Below, piece by piece: positions 1 to 5,859 of a stretch of 11,915 nt of DNA. A program made the translations under genes and the position numbers. Source of the stretch: an uncultured Collinsella sp. (GTDB taxonomy: Bacteria > Actinomycetota > Coriobacteriia > Coriobacteriales > Coriobacteriaceae). The notes beneath the pieces are model-generated. The model was not told the DNA's origin. It saw nothing but the letters and a program-made list of their open reading frames with translations, and searched no databases. The DNA is taken from contig CABSZR010000025.1 of assembly GCA_902482185.1 (NCBI GenBank), positions 1 through 11,915 of the forward strand, in the 5' to 3' direction. Position 1 is the stretch's first letter, and each line of letters opens with the position of its first letter.

Positions 1-406
1 TCTTGCCGTCGTGCGCTGCCTCGTAAGCCTCCCAGGGCTCGCTGCCGCACGAGCCACAGCGCCAGAACATGCCGGCGATGTCGTGCTCGATCAGCAGGCT
101 CGACGAGCCCAGCACGAGTGTCTGCTCAGCGGGGCAGCCCAGGAACTCCCCTGCCAGCTTGCGTGCCGAGGGAATGCCCTCAAAGCAGCCGTAGTTGGAA
201 CAATCGACGTTGCCGTCGTGCAGATCGGCATCGGCATTGAGGATATCGAGCATGGGTCGAGAGATGTCCACCTGGGAGGGCGACGGCTTGCCGCGGGCCA
301 TGTCGAGCGCCAGGCCCTTGGCCTTGACCTCGGCGACCTCGGCTTTGAGCACCTCGATGGCGGCATCGAGTTCGGTGGTTTCCATCTTCTGGTAGATCGT
401 CTGCAT
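1..406 (-). CDS. Aspartate aminotransferase-like PLP enzyme (MocR-type, PF12897-like), C-terminus outside window
   Basis: This is the N-terminal 135 residues of a fold-type I PLP aminotransferase that runs off the left edge. The ATG is at 406-404, preceded by GAAAGG at a suitable distance, and a TATACT -10-like box lies at 453-448. Visible family signatures are DMARGKPS (residues 35-42), NYGCFEGIPSAR (71-82) and LGSSS (99-103). These match the start of the aspartate aminotransferase subgroup found in actinobacteria, such as corynebacterial AspT, where the equivalents read LTRGKPS and GNSSLNLM. Members are usually about 420-430 residues, so about two thirds, including the PLP lysine, are missing here. 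It would catalyse reversible amino transfer between aspartate and 2-oxoglutarate in the cytoplasm. Family assignment is fairly firm and exact substrate is inferred. It is divergent from the small gene at 556. Confidence 0.75.
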   Translation of the reverse strand, partial: MQTIYQKMETTELDAAIEVLKAEVAEVKAKGLALDMARGKPSPSQVDISRPMLDILNADADLHDGNVDCSNYGCFEGIPSARKLAGEFLGCPAEQTLVLGSSSLLIEHDIAGMFWRCGSCGSEPWEAYEAAHDGK

Positions 407-447
407 GGGTGCGACCTTTCGCGAAGCGGTACGTTGCAGTTCGTCTA

Positions 448-453
448 AGTATA
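448..453 (-). promoter_or_regulatory. Candidate -10 box for the aminotransferase gene
   Basis: TATACT on the minus strand lies 42 nt upstream of the ATG at 406. No convincing -35 hexamer is seen at 16-18 nt (the sequence there is ATACCC), so this is only a plausible -10 element. Confidence 0.35.
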
Positions 454-555
454 GACCGCCACCGCCGCAAGGGTATGAAGCCGTGATAGATTAAGTCCAT
501 CGCAATAAATTACGAAACGCCGCGCATGCCGGCGTGGGGCGCCCAAGGAGACACT

Positions 556-810
556 ATGGAGTACGGATCGTTCCAGGCCGAGGAATTCGGCGACCTGCAG
601 CGCCTGGTCGACGGGCTGTTTTATGACCGCCACGCCATCGACCGCCTGGATCTCATCGTGCAGGCCGAGATCTTGGACCTCGCGCCCGACCTTATGGAAA
701 TCGTGAACCTTTTGCCGCCCGGCTACTACGACCGCCAATCGCTTTGCGACCAGCTCAACTCGGCCCTTGCCGCCCACGGCTGGGGCGCCGTCTACGGCAC
801 CGTGGAATAA
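556..810 (+). CDS. Small protein of unknown function, 84 aa
   Basis: The start was chosen at ATG 556 because AAGGAG sits at 545-550, five bases upstream. An in-frame ATG at 526 has no ribosome binding site. The product is 84 residues, acidic and mostly helical in appearance, with no signal peptide, membrane segment or cysteine pair. The N-terminal half is rich in acidic and aliphatic residues (EEFGDLQRLVDGLFYDRHAIDRLDLI). The C-terminal half has the motif LLPPGYYDRQSLCDQLNSAL, followed by HGWGAVYGTVE at the end. I do not recognise a named family. The clean ribosome binding site, full coding character and coherent sequence argue it is real. It stands alone, divergent from the aminotransferase gene and followed by a 330-bp gene-free block. 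No function is proposed. Confidence 0.75.
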   Translation: MEYGSFQAEEFGDLQRLVDGLFYDRHAIDRLDLIVQAEILDLAPDLMEIVNLLPPGYYDRQSLCDQLNSALAAHGWGAVYGTVE

Positions 811-855
811 GCCTAGTCATTGGGGCCTGTGGTCAAAAAATAGCAAATATGAGTA

Positions 856-876
856 CTGTTACTTTTTTAGTAACAG
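856..876. repeat. Perfect 7-bp inverted repeat CTGTTAC / GTAACAG
   Basis: CTGTTAC at 856-862 and GTAACAG at 870-876 are separated by TTTTTTA. It could be a protein-binding palindrome or a small hairpin. No adjacent promoter was identified, so its role is unknown. Confidence 0.5.
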
Positions 877-888
877 CGATTTTGAATT

Positions 889-911
889 AAAAAAGCCAGT
901 CTTGGCCTTTT
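889..911. terminator. Weak hairpin with T-runs on both strands
   Basis: AAAAAG-CCA, loop GTCT, TGG-c-CTTTT forms an 8-bp stem with one bulged C. Plus-strand reading ends in TTTT and minus-strand reading ends in TTTTTT. It could end transcription of the small gene that stops at 810, or act in both directions. The stem is A/T-heavy, so confidence is limited. Confidence 0.35.
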
Positions 912-1013
912 GTGTCCGGTTTTGGAAGGATGCATCAGCATTTTTCGTCCAGCCACGCAATCGTTAATGCACAGACAGAATAGATTTGTACATTATTTTT
1001 CGCGCCTAAAATG

Positions 1014-1052
1014 AAACGCCGTTTGTGACAGTACTCACAAACGGCGTTTTTT
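1014..1052. terminator. Strong intrinsic terminator, probably bidirectional, downstream of nhaA
   Basis: AAACGCCGTTTGTG (1014-1027) pairs perfectly with CACAAACGGCGTTT (1036-1049), and A1028-T1035 extends the stem to 15 bp with a 6-nt loop. On the plus strand it is followed by TTTTTT. On the minus strand the stem is followed by the T-rich CATTTTAGG. It lies 90 bp past the nhaA stop and about 200 bp past the small plus-strand gene, so it can serve either. Confidence 0.8.
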
Positions 1053-1142
1053 GGCCACTGGGGTGTCCGGCAGGTGGCAAGTACCACTCAAAACCGCGTT
1101 TTACACGCGCTCGAGCAGGCTCTGGCGTCTGTTTCTACGCGC

Positions 1143-2501
1143 CTACTCGTTCTTGGGCGCGGGGTGCTTGCAGATCACACTCATGTAGATCATGCCAAGT
1201 ACGGCCGCGGTGACAGAGCCGGCGAGAATAGCGGCCTTGGCAGCCAGAACCTCAAACTGGGCCGTCGGGAAGGCGAGGCCGCTGATGAGAATCGACATGG
1301 TAAAGCCGATACCGCCCAGAATGCCCACGCCGGCAATCATATGCCAGTTGACATTGTGCGGCAGCTCGCAGGCCTTGAGCTTGACCAAGGCGAACGTCAT
1401 GCCAAAGATACCGATCGGCTTACCCAGCAGCATGCCAAAGTACACGCCGAGCGTCACCGGGTCGGTGAGCAGCGTGCTCATGTCCACGCCCACCAGGCGA
1501 ACCTGTGCGTTCACGAACGCAAAGATCGGCAGGATCACAAAGTTGACCGGCGTGGAAATCAGACGCTCCATGCGGATGAGCGGCGGGGTCACGCGGTGCA
1601 TGACGCGCTCGACCTTGGTGGTCGAGACGGTAAAGTCATGCTGGCCCAGGATGTGTGCCTCGTCGTCGTAGCGGTCATCGAGCAGCGGCAGGCACTCGCC
1701 CAACCAATCGGTGAGGCTATCGAGCTTGACGCCGCACTTGGCCGGAATGGTGAAGGCCAGGATGACGCCAGCAAGCGTGGCATGCACGCCGCTCTTGAAC
1801 ATGCAGAACCACAGCAGCAGGCCCAGTACCGAATACGGGGCAAGGCGGTAATGCTGCGTCTTGTTGAGCCACACGAGCGCGCAGGTCACAAGCGCGGCGG
1901 CGCCCAACCAAAACGGATTGGGGCTCTGGCCGTAGAAGATGGCGATGGCGGCGATGGAAATGAGGTCGTCGGCGATGGCGAGCGTCGAGAAGAACACGCG
2001 CACGCCGTTGGGCACGCGATTGCCCAAAAGCGACAGCACGCCCAGCGCAAAGGCAATATCGGTTGCCATGGGAATGGCCCAGCCGTTGTGCGCGCCGGCA
2101 TGGTTAAAGATCAGATAGATGCAGGCGGGAACGACGACGCCGCCCACGGCCGCCAGCATGGGAAGCATGGCCTGACGCGGATTCTTGAGCTCGCCGACCG
2201 TCATCTCGTACTTAAGCTCAATACCCACCAACAAAAAGAAAATCGCCATGAGGAAGTCGTTGACGAAAAGCTCAACGGTGAGACCGGCCGTAAGGTTGCC
2301 CAGGCCCACATACAGCGGGGTCTCCAAAAAGTGATGGATGGCCTCATAGGCATCGGTATTGGCGCAAATGACGGCGGCGATGGCGGCGAAGACCATGACG
2401 GCGGCGGAAATCGTGCCGTTCTCGGCGATGCGCTCCCAGATGTCGTGACGCTCAAAACGCTTGCGCTCACGGACGTTGAACAGCTGCTCGGGTGCTGCCA
2501 T
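1143..2501 (-). CDS. nhaA: NhaA-family Na+/H+ antiporter
   Basis: A 452-residue inner-membrane antiporter that exports Na+ (and Li+) in exchange for protons, helping with pH and salt homeostasis. The ATG at 2501 has AAAGGAG six bases upstream. The family signatures are intact: MATDIAFALGVL (residues 145-156) with Asp148 matching E. coli Asp133, and LAIADDL (174-180) with Asp178/Asp179 matching the ion-binding Asp163/Asp164. Lys361 in GKPIGI (360-365) matches Lys300. About twelve hydrophobic segments are visible. It is longer than E. coli NhaA (388 aa), because of a roughly 25-residue N-terminal cytoplasmic stretch (FNVRERKRFERHDIWER) and an acidic cytoplasmic loop around 260-310 (LDDRYDDEAHILGQHDF). 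It stands alone, with a terminator on each side and a leader containing a terminator-like hairpin. Confidence 0.95.
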   Translation of the reverse strand: MAAPEQLFNVRERKRFERHDIWERIAENGTISAAVMVFAAIAAVICANTDAYEAIHHFLETPLYVGLGNLTAGLTVELFVNDFLMAIFFLLVGIELKYEMTVGELKNPRQAMLPMLAAVGGVVVPACIYLIFNHAGAHNGWAIPMATDIAFALGVLSLLGNRVPNGVRVFFSTLAIADDLISIAAIAIFYGQSPNPFWLGAAALVTCALVWLNKTQHYRLAPYSVLGLLLWFCMFKSGVHATLAGVILAFTIPAKCGVKLDSLTDWLGECLPLLDDRYDDEAHILGQHDFTVSTTKVERVMHRVTPPLIRMERLISTPVNFVILPIFAFVNAQVRLVGVDMSTLLTDPVTLGVYFGMLLGKPIGIFGMTFALVKLKACELPHNVNWHMIAGVGILGGIGFTMSILISGLAFPTAQFEVLAAKAAILAGSVTAAVLGMIYMSVICKHPAPKNE

Positions 2502-2515
2502 GGGCGGCTCCTTTC

Positions 2516-2531
2516 ACGGGAAAGCTCCCGT
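2516..2531 (-). promoter_or_regulatory. Hairpin next to the nhaA ribosome binding site
   Basis: ACGGGA and TCCCGT form a perfect 6-bp stem with a 4-nt loop. In the nhaA mRNA it ends directly before the GAAAGGAG ribosome binding site, so it could affect ribosome access or be the last part of a leader structure. Confidence 0.45.
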
Positions 2532-2534
2532 CTT

Positions 2535-2570
2535 AAAAAAGCACGGCCCGCCCAAGTGGCGGCGCCGCGC
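2535..2570 (-). promoter_or_regulatory. Terminator-like hairpin in the nhaA leader (possible attenuator)
   Basis: In the minus direction, bases 2570-2558 (GCGCGGCGCCGCC) pair with 2552-2541 (GGCGGGCCGTGC) across a 5-nt loop, giving about 11 bp with one bulged G and one G-U pair. TTTTTT follows immediately at 2540-2535. This has the form of an intrinsic terminator, but lies only 34 bp before the nhaA ATG. The upstream ppaC gene already has its own terminator at 2749-2710, so this one may act conditionally on nhaA. Confidence 0.5.
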
Positions 2571-2709
2571 TCTAACGTATTACGCTTGCATCTAGCCTAC
2601 CCTGCACGACAAGCACGCAGGCGTGGCCGAAAAGCGGAACCACAGGTTGAACATTATTTGCTCAACGGCACGGGCACGCCTGTCCAAGAGACGACGCGGC
2701 GCCGTGCAC

Positions 2710-2749
2710 AAAAAACGACCGGAGCGCGGGGCGTCCGCGATCCGGTCGT
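2710..2749 (-). terminator. Intrinsic terminator of ppaC
   Basis: Reading the minus strand, ACGACCGGA (2749-2741) pairs with TCCGGTCGT (2723-2715). After a mismatch, an inner CGCGG/CCGCG pairing closes a 5-nt loop. TTTTTT (2715-2710) follows. It begins about 20 bp after the ppaC stop codon. Confidence 0.9.
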
Positions 2750-2768
2750 GGCGTTTGGTCAACTAAAC

Positions 2769-3692
2769 CTAGCAGGCGGCCATGATGGGGGCAGCAACCT
2801 GCTTCTTACGGGAGAGGACGCCCGGCATCCAGACGCCGTCGTGCTCGTCGGCAATGCCCAGGCCCTTCTGAGCAGCCTCGGTCTCGCCCTCGAGCAGGAC
2901 CTGCGAGCCCTCCTCCATGATGTCGGTGATGCACAGGACAATGCCGTCAGCACCCTTCTCGGCGGCGTAGGCGCGCATGGCCTCGCGGATCTCGTCGATC
3001 ATACCGAGCGCACGGCTCTTGTCGACGGTCTCGTACTGGCCGATGAGCAGCTTCTTGCCGGCGGGCTCGAACATCTTGATGTCGTTGCCGACCATCTCGG
3101 CTGCGGTGAAGGAGCCGGACGGACGGGTGAGGAAGACCTCCATGCCGAACTTGACCGGGTCGACGCCCACCTGCTCGCCGAGCTTGGCGGCGACGGCGCG
3201 GTCGACATCGGTGGTGGTGGGGCTCTTGAGCATGAGCGTATCGGTCATCATGGCCGAGAGCAGCAGCTTGGCCTGGACGTCGGAAAGCTCAACGCCGAGC
3301 ACGCCGGCGAGCTTGGTGACGATGGTGCAGCTGGAGCCCCAGGGCAGGCAGATGTAGTGCAGCGGGCCGGCGGTCTCGAAGTCGCCAATGCGGTGATGAT
3401 CGACAACGCCAAAGACCGTGGCATCCTTAAGGCCGGCGACGGACTGGGCAGACTCGTTGTGGTCGGTGAGGACGACGAGCTGACCGGCCTCGACGGACTC
3501 GATCACGCGGGGCTCGGCGATGCCGGCGTCGGCGAGCAGCTTGGCGGACTCGGCCGGAAGCTGGCCCAGAGCGCAAGCCTCGTAGGTGTTGCCGGCATAC
3601 TCAACCTGATTGAGCAGCTGGGACAGGACGACGGCGCTCATGATGGCGTCGTTATCGGGGTTCTGGTGACCAAAGACAAGAACGTTTGCCAT
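2769..3692 (-). CDS. ppaC: Manganese-dependent inorganic pyrophosphatase (family II, DHH)
   Basis: A 307-residue cytoplasmic enzyme that hydrolyses pyrophosphate to two phosphates and so pulls biosynthetic reactions forward. The ATG at 3692 has GGAGG six bases upstream. The DHH domain has the metal-binding motifs GHQNPDNDAI (residues 8-17; His9, Asp13, Asp15), TDHNE (76-80; Asp77), VVDHH (96-100) and TDTLMLKSPT (150-159; Asp151). The C-terminal DHHA2 domain ends in the phosphate-binding SRKKQVAAP (294-302). Length is normal for the family (about 309). No CBS or DRTGG insert is present, so it is the simple, unregulated form. It lies downstream of the ROK gene but is separated by a REP-like element and probably has its own promoter. 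Confidence 0.96.
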   Translation of the reverse strand: MANVLVFGHQNPDNDAIMSAVVLSQLLNQVEYAGNTYEACALGQLPAESAKLLADAGIAEPRVIESVEAGQLVVLTDHNESAQSVAGLKDATVFGVVDHHRIGDFETAGPLHYICLPWGSSCTIVTKLAGVLGVELSDVQAKLLLSAMMTDTLMLKSPTTTDVDRAVAAKLGEQVGVDPVKFGMEVFLTRPSGSFTAAEMVGNDIKMFEPAGKKLLIGQYETVDKSRALGMIDEIREAMRAYAAEKGADGIVLCITDIMEEGSQVLLEGETEAAQKGLGIADEHDGVWMPGVLSRKKQVAAPIMAAC

Positions 3693-3730
3693 GGATATCC
3701 TCCACTTGATATGTGTACTTGGACGTAGCT

Positions 3731-3736
3731 ATGGTA
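3731..3736 (-). promoter_or_regulatory. Candidate extended -10 box for ppaC
   Basis: TGCTACCAT on the minus strand (-10 TACCAT at 3736-3731) lies 39 nt upstream of the ppaC ATG. The TG one base before the hexamer suits an extended -10 promoter. No good -35 is visible. The same TACCATA occurs at a similar distance before the ROK gene. Confidence 0.35.
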
Positions 3737-3800
3737 GCACGCCGATGCCGAGCCTTCGCAGACGGAAGGGTCACGGCATATTTTGGGGCAGGCATGGGGG

Positions 3801-3858
3801 CCAAGACTGTCCCTTTTGCACCGTGTTGGTGCAAAGTAACCTGACCCCCTTGCACCAG
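3801..3858. repeat. REP-like hairpin element between the ROK gene and ppaC
   Basis: TTTGCACC (3815-3822) and GGTGCAAA (3828-3835) are a perfect 8-bp inverted repeat with a 5-nt loop. They are flanked by GACTGTCCC on the left and a TAACCTGACCCCC tag on the right, followed by another TTGCACC. On the minus strand this reads GGTGCAA-GGGGGTCAGG-TTAC-TTTGCACC-loop-GGTGCAAA-AGGGACAGTC. It starts right after the ROK stop codon. It lacks a T-run, so it is not a normal terminator. The AAAAGGGACAG tag is shared with the element at 4867-4907. Confidence 0.6.
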
Positions 3859-4812
3859 CTATTTACCGGCGGCGCGCAGGGCTACGTAGGCGGCACCGAT
3901 GATGCCGGCGTCGTTTCCGAGCGAAGCGACCTTAATGGGCGTCTCGCGCGAGGCAGAGAGCGCGTACTGCTTAAAGTGCTCGCGAACCTTGTCGAGGTAG
4001 ACATCGGCCGAAGCGGACGCGCCGCCACCGATCAGGAACATCTCGGGGTCGACCACGTTGGCGATAAGCGCCAGGGCGCGGCCAAGGTAGTCGGCCATGG
4101 TGTCGGCTGCGGCCAGCGCAAGCTTGTCGCCCTCGCGGCAGGCCTGGAACACGTCCTTGGAATCGGAGGGGCCGGTGAGCTCAATGGGCTCGACACCCGC
4201 CTTCTTGCACTCGGCAAGGTAGTTGCTCACCACGCCGGTGGCGCTGGAATACTGCTCCAGATGGCCATGGCCGCCACAGCCGCAGGTGCGCTCCTCGGCC
4301 GGGTTCAGGCACATGTGGCCAATCTCGCCGCCGGCGCCCACAACGCCCGATACCACGTCGCCGTTAACGATAACGCCGCCGCCCACGCCGGTACCGATGG
4401 TGACCATCACCACGTTCTGCACGCCCTTGGCAGAACCGAGCCAGGCCTCGCCCATGGCAGCGGCGTTGGCATCGTTCTCATACTTAACGACCGCATCGGG
4501 GCAGTGCTTCTGAATGGCGACCCTCAGCTCGGGCAGGTTAATGGCAATGTTGGCCTTGACCTTGGCATCGCCCGACGCCGGGATGGGACACGGAACGGCC
4601 AGGCCAATGCCCGCCACAAAGGCACGCGGAATCTGTGCCTTGGCGACCACCTGGTCGATAGCCTCGGTCACCGCGGCAAAGCCCGCAGCGTCAACGATAG
4701 GAGGCGTGGGCACGCTGGCCTTGGCAAGCAGGTTGCCGTCCTCGTCGAACAGGCCCTCCTTAACCGAAGTGCCGCCGACGTCGATGCCGATGTAGTACTG
4801 CTTAGGTTCCAT
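3859..4812 (-). CDS. glcK: ROK-family sugar kinase, probable glucokinase
   Basis: A 317-residue cytoplasmic kinase, probably phosphorylating glucose with ATP. The ATG at 4812 (MEPKQYYIGIDVGG) was chosen because GAAAGGTGG sits just upstream. A longer frame start falls inside a repeat and lacks a ribosome binding site. Visible motifs are the ATP-binding GIDVGGTSVK (residues 9-18), the catalytic Asp114 in YENDANAAAMGE, TIGTGVGGG (138-146) and GGEIGHM (161-167). The zinc motif is CGCGGHGHLE (177-186), with His184 where ROK proteins normally have Cys. His166, Cys177 and Cys179 are intact. It has no N-terminal DNA-binding domain, so it is a kinase and not a repressor. It sits just beyond the terminator of the beta-glucoside operon and could use the free glucose released by the GH1 enzyme. 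Glucose is the likeliest substrate, but another hexose or ManNAc cannot be excluded from sequence alone. Confidence 0.85.
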   Translation of the reverse strand: MEPKQYYIGIDVGGTSVKEGLFDEDGNLLAKASVPTPPIVDAAGFAAVTEAIDQVVAKAQIPRAFVAGIGLAVPCPIPASGDAKVKANIAINLPELRVAIQKHCPDAVVKYENDANAAAMGEAWLGSAKGVQNVVMVTIGTGVGGGVIVNGDVVSGVVGAGGEIGHMCLNPAEERTCGCGGHGHLEQYSSATGVVSNYLAECKKAGVEPIELTGPSDSKDVFQACREGDKLALAAADTMADYLGRALALIANVVDPEMFLIGGGASASADVYLDKVREHFKQYALSASRETPIKVASLGNDAGIIGAAYVALRAAGK

Positions 4813-4846
4813 GGGAGCCCACCTTTCTCGTTTAAACATTGCCTGT

Positions 4847-4852
4847 ATGGTA
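4847..4852 (-). promoter_or_regulatory. Candidate -10 box for the ROK kinase gene
   Basis: TACCAT(A) on the minus strand lies 35 nt upstream of the chosen ATG, matching the arrangement before ppaC. A -35 was not found. The spacer and upstream sequence run into the REP-like element at 4867-4907. Confidence 0.3.
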
Positions 4853-4866
4853 CCGCTCTCAAGGCA

Positions 4867-4907
4867 AAAACCTACCAAAAAGGGACAGGTTTGTTTTGGC
4901 AGGTTTT
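4867..4907. repeat. REP-like hairpin element upstream of the ROK kinase
   Basis: AAAACCTACCAAAA (4867-4880) and TTTTGGCAGGTTTT (4894-4907) are inverted arms of 14 bp with one mismatch around a 13-nt loop, AGGGACAGGTTTG. The right part, GGGACAGGTTTGTTTTGGCA, closely matches both arms of the element at 8760-8844. Confidence 0.65.
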
Positions 4908-4956
4908 ATCTGGGGTAACGCAATTGGCTGCCCAACAGGCCGCGCAAGACCATCCC

Positions 4957-4995
4957 CAAAAATAAAGGCGCCGGGAGGCGGAGGCTCCCGGCGCC
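4957..4995 (-). terminator. Intrinsic terminator of the beta-glucoside PTS operon
   Basis: In the minus direction GGCGCCGGGAG (4995-4985) pairs perfectly with CTCCCGGCGCC (4977-4967) over 11 bp around a 7-nt loop, followed by TTTATTTTT. It lies about 60 bp past the EIIA stop. Two smaller hairpins precede it, at 5052-5039 (CGGCG/CGCCG) and 5034-5021 (GGACCG/CGGTCC). Confidence 0.93.
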
Positions 4996-5053
4996 CGTCA
5001 AAGGGACTATGTTGTCTGTTGGACCGCACGGTCCGTCGCGGCGATAACGCCGA

Positions 5054-5386
5054 CTAGGCCTGAAGTGCCTGCAGCTGCTTGTGAACCTCGATGAGCTCCG
5101 TCGCCATGACGCGCATGGTCTCGGTACCGGCCATCTGGTCCTCGGCATGCAGCAGAATCAACGGGGCCTCGCCGTTACGCTCGCCGTTGGCCTCCTTCTT
5201 CAGAAGCCCCATGTGAACATCGTGGCCACCGTTATAGGCCTCGTCGCCCTGCTTGATAAGCTCCTCGGCGGCGTCAAAATCGCCCTCCTTGGCCTTTTGC
5301 ACGGCATTGATGTACATGCTCTTGGCGGTACCGACGTAGCTGATGATCTCGAAGCAGGTCATCTGCAGTTCGTTCATATCCTCCAT
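5054..5386 (-). CDS. PTS EIIA component, lactose/cellobiose family
   Basis: A 110-residue soluble phosphocarrier that takes phosphate from HPr and passes it to EIIB. Family members are three-helix-bundle trimers. It matches the lactose/cellobiose EIIA family along its length: NELQMTCFEIISYVGTAKS at the N-terminus, KEGDFDAAEELI (residues 33-44), and LLHAEDQM (78-85) holding the phosphorylated His80 and the metal-binding Asp83. Start choice is open. ATG 5386 has AGGTG six bases before it and is preferred. ATG 5377 has GGAGG only two bases away, and GTG 5395 has no clear site. It follows the EIIB stop by 9 nt, so it is translationally close to EIIB. It is the last gene of the operon. Confidence 0.92.
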   Translation of the reverse strand: MEDMNELQMTCFEIISYVGTAKSMYINAVQKAKEGDFDAAEELIKQGDEAYNGGHDVHMGLLKKEANGERNGEAPLILLHAEDQMAGTETMRVMATELIEVHKQLQALQA

Positions 5387-5395
5387 GCGGAGCAC

Positions 5396-5698
5396 CTAGC
5401 CCATCACGCTGACGCAGTGGTCGATGATGCCGGCAGCGTTCATGCGGCCGTAGTCGACCATGTTGATAACCTCAACCGGGAAGCGGCCGGCGGCCTCCTT
5501 CTCAAAATCGCCCTTGGTGTAGCCGATCTGCGGACCAAGCAGCAACATGTCGCACTCGTCCAGGTGATCGTGGGCCTCGTTCATGGGACGAGCCTCGACC
5601 TCAATATCCAGACCACGGTTTGCAACCTCGGCCTGCATCTTCTGGACCAGCAGGCTCGTGGACATGCCGGCATTGCAGCAGAGCATGATCTTCTTCAT
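5396..5698 (-). CDS. PTS EIIB component, lactose/cellobiose family
   Basis: A 100-residue cytoplasmic phosphotransfer protein that receives phosphate from EIIA and phosphorylates the sugar during transport through EIIC. The ATG at 5698 has an excellent AAGGAGG five bases upstream. The N-terminal P-loop MKKIMLCCNAGMSTSLL carries the active Cys8, in the family motif C-x-AGMSTS. The body (LLLGPQIGYTKGDFE, residues 53-67) also fits EIIB of the cellobiose type, where LGPQI/V is conserved. Length is normal. A 161-nt gap containing two hairpins separates it from EIIC, while EIIA follows after 9 nt. EIIB and EIIA may therefore be translated or processed as a separate pair. Confidence 0.95.
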   Translation of the reverse strand: MKKIMLCCNAGMSTSLLVQKMQAEVANRGLDIEVEARPMNEAHDHLDECDMLLLGPQIGYTKGDFEKEAAGRFPVEVINMVDYGRMNAAGIIDHCVSVMG

Positions 5699-5714
5699 GG
5701 TTTCCTCCTTATAA

Positions 5715-5729
5715 CTGCGCGGCGCGCAG
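5715..5729 (-). promoter_or_regulatory. GC-rich palindrome just before the EIIB ribosome binding site
   Basis: CTGCGCG and CGCGCAG flank a single base and can fold as a 5-bp stem with a 5-nt loop. It ends about seven bases before the AAGGAGG of EIIB, so it may influence translation or mRNA decay. Confidence 0.4.
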
Positions 5730-5798
5730 ACGACAACTGGTTTTATTCCTTGCGGCTATTGTGCCCACCCCCCTGCATCTTTACACAAGGGAGAGAGC

Positions 5799-5831
5799 TG
5801 CGGGCACCGGCACCGCGTACCGGCGCCCGCA
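5799..5831 (-). other. Intercistronic stem-loop between EIIC and EIIB
   Basis: TGCGGGCACCGG (5799-5810) and CCGGCGCCCGCA (5820-5831) pair over 12 positions with one mismatch around a 9-nt loop. No T-run follows in the minus direction, so it is not a normal terminator. Such a structure at the 3' end of a cistron often slows exonuclease decay or marks a processing site. Confidence 0.55.
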
Positions 5832-5859
5832 AAGGTGAAAGGGACGAACGTTAGGCGTT

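Larger units (their letters stand above)
811..1142. other. Gene-free AT-rich block between the small gene and nhaA
   Basis: About 330 bp without a supportable gene. Bases 827-1012 are strikingly AT-rich compared with the flanking genes, with runs such as CAAAAAATAGCAAATA and TTGAATTAAAAAAG. It contains a 7-bp inverted repeat (856-876), a weak hairpin with T-runs on both strands (889-911), a GATGCATC palindrome (929-936), and the strong terminator at 1014-1052. A short frame through it has no ribosome binding site and is not called. Confidence 0.6.

Noticed and set aside
767..967. A 66-codon frame crossing the end of the small gene into the AT-rich island
   Set aside because: It has no ribosome binding site, overlaps the real gene in another frame and runs into non-coding AT-rich DNA. 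It could be miscalled as a protein if the island is a repeat.
2502..2709. A known Na+ or Li+ riboswitch before nhaA
   Set aside because: I could not recognise a published ion-sensing motif. Only a terminator-like stem and a ribosome-site hairpin are visible.
1074..3728. An 884-codon open frame on the plus strand across nhaA and ppaC
   Set aside because: It lies antisense to two genes with complete family motifs and ribosome binding sites. It is His/Gly/Asp-rich with no recognisable domain, as expected of a shadow frame in high-GC DNA.
3815..3835. The 8-bp TTTGCACC hairpin as terminator of the ROK gene
   Set aside because: There is no T-run after it on either strand, and its flanking tags match a repeat element better.
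4813..4878. Upstream start for the ROK kinase
   Set aside because: The longer N-terminus would begin inside the REP-like element and has no ribosome binding site. GAAAGGTGG lies between it and the chosen ATG, and ROK proteins start close to the GIDVGGT motif.
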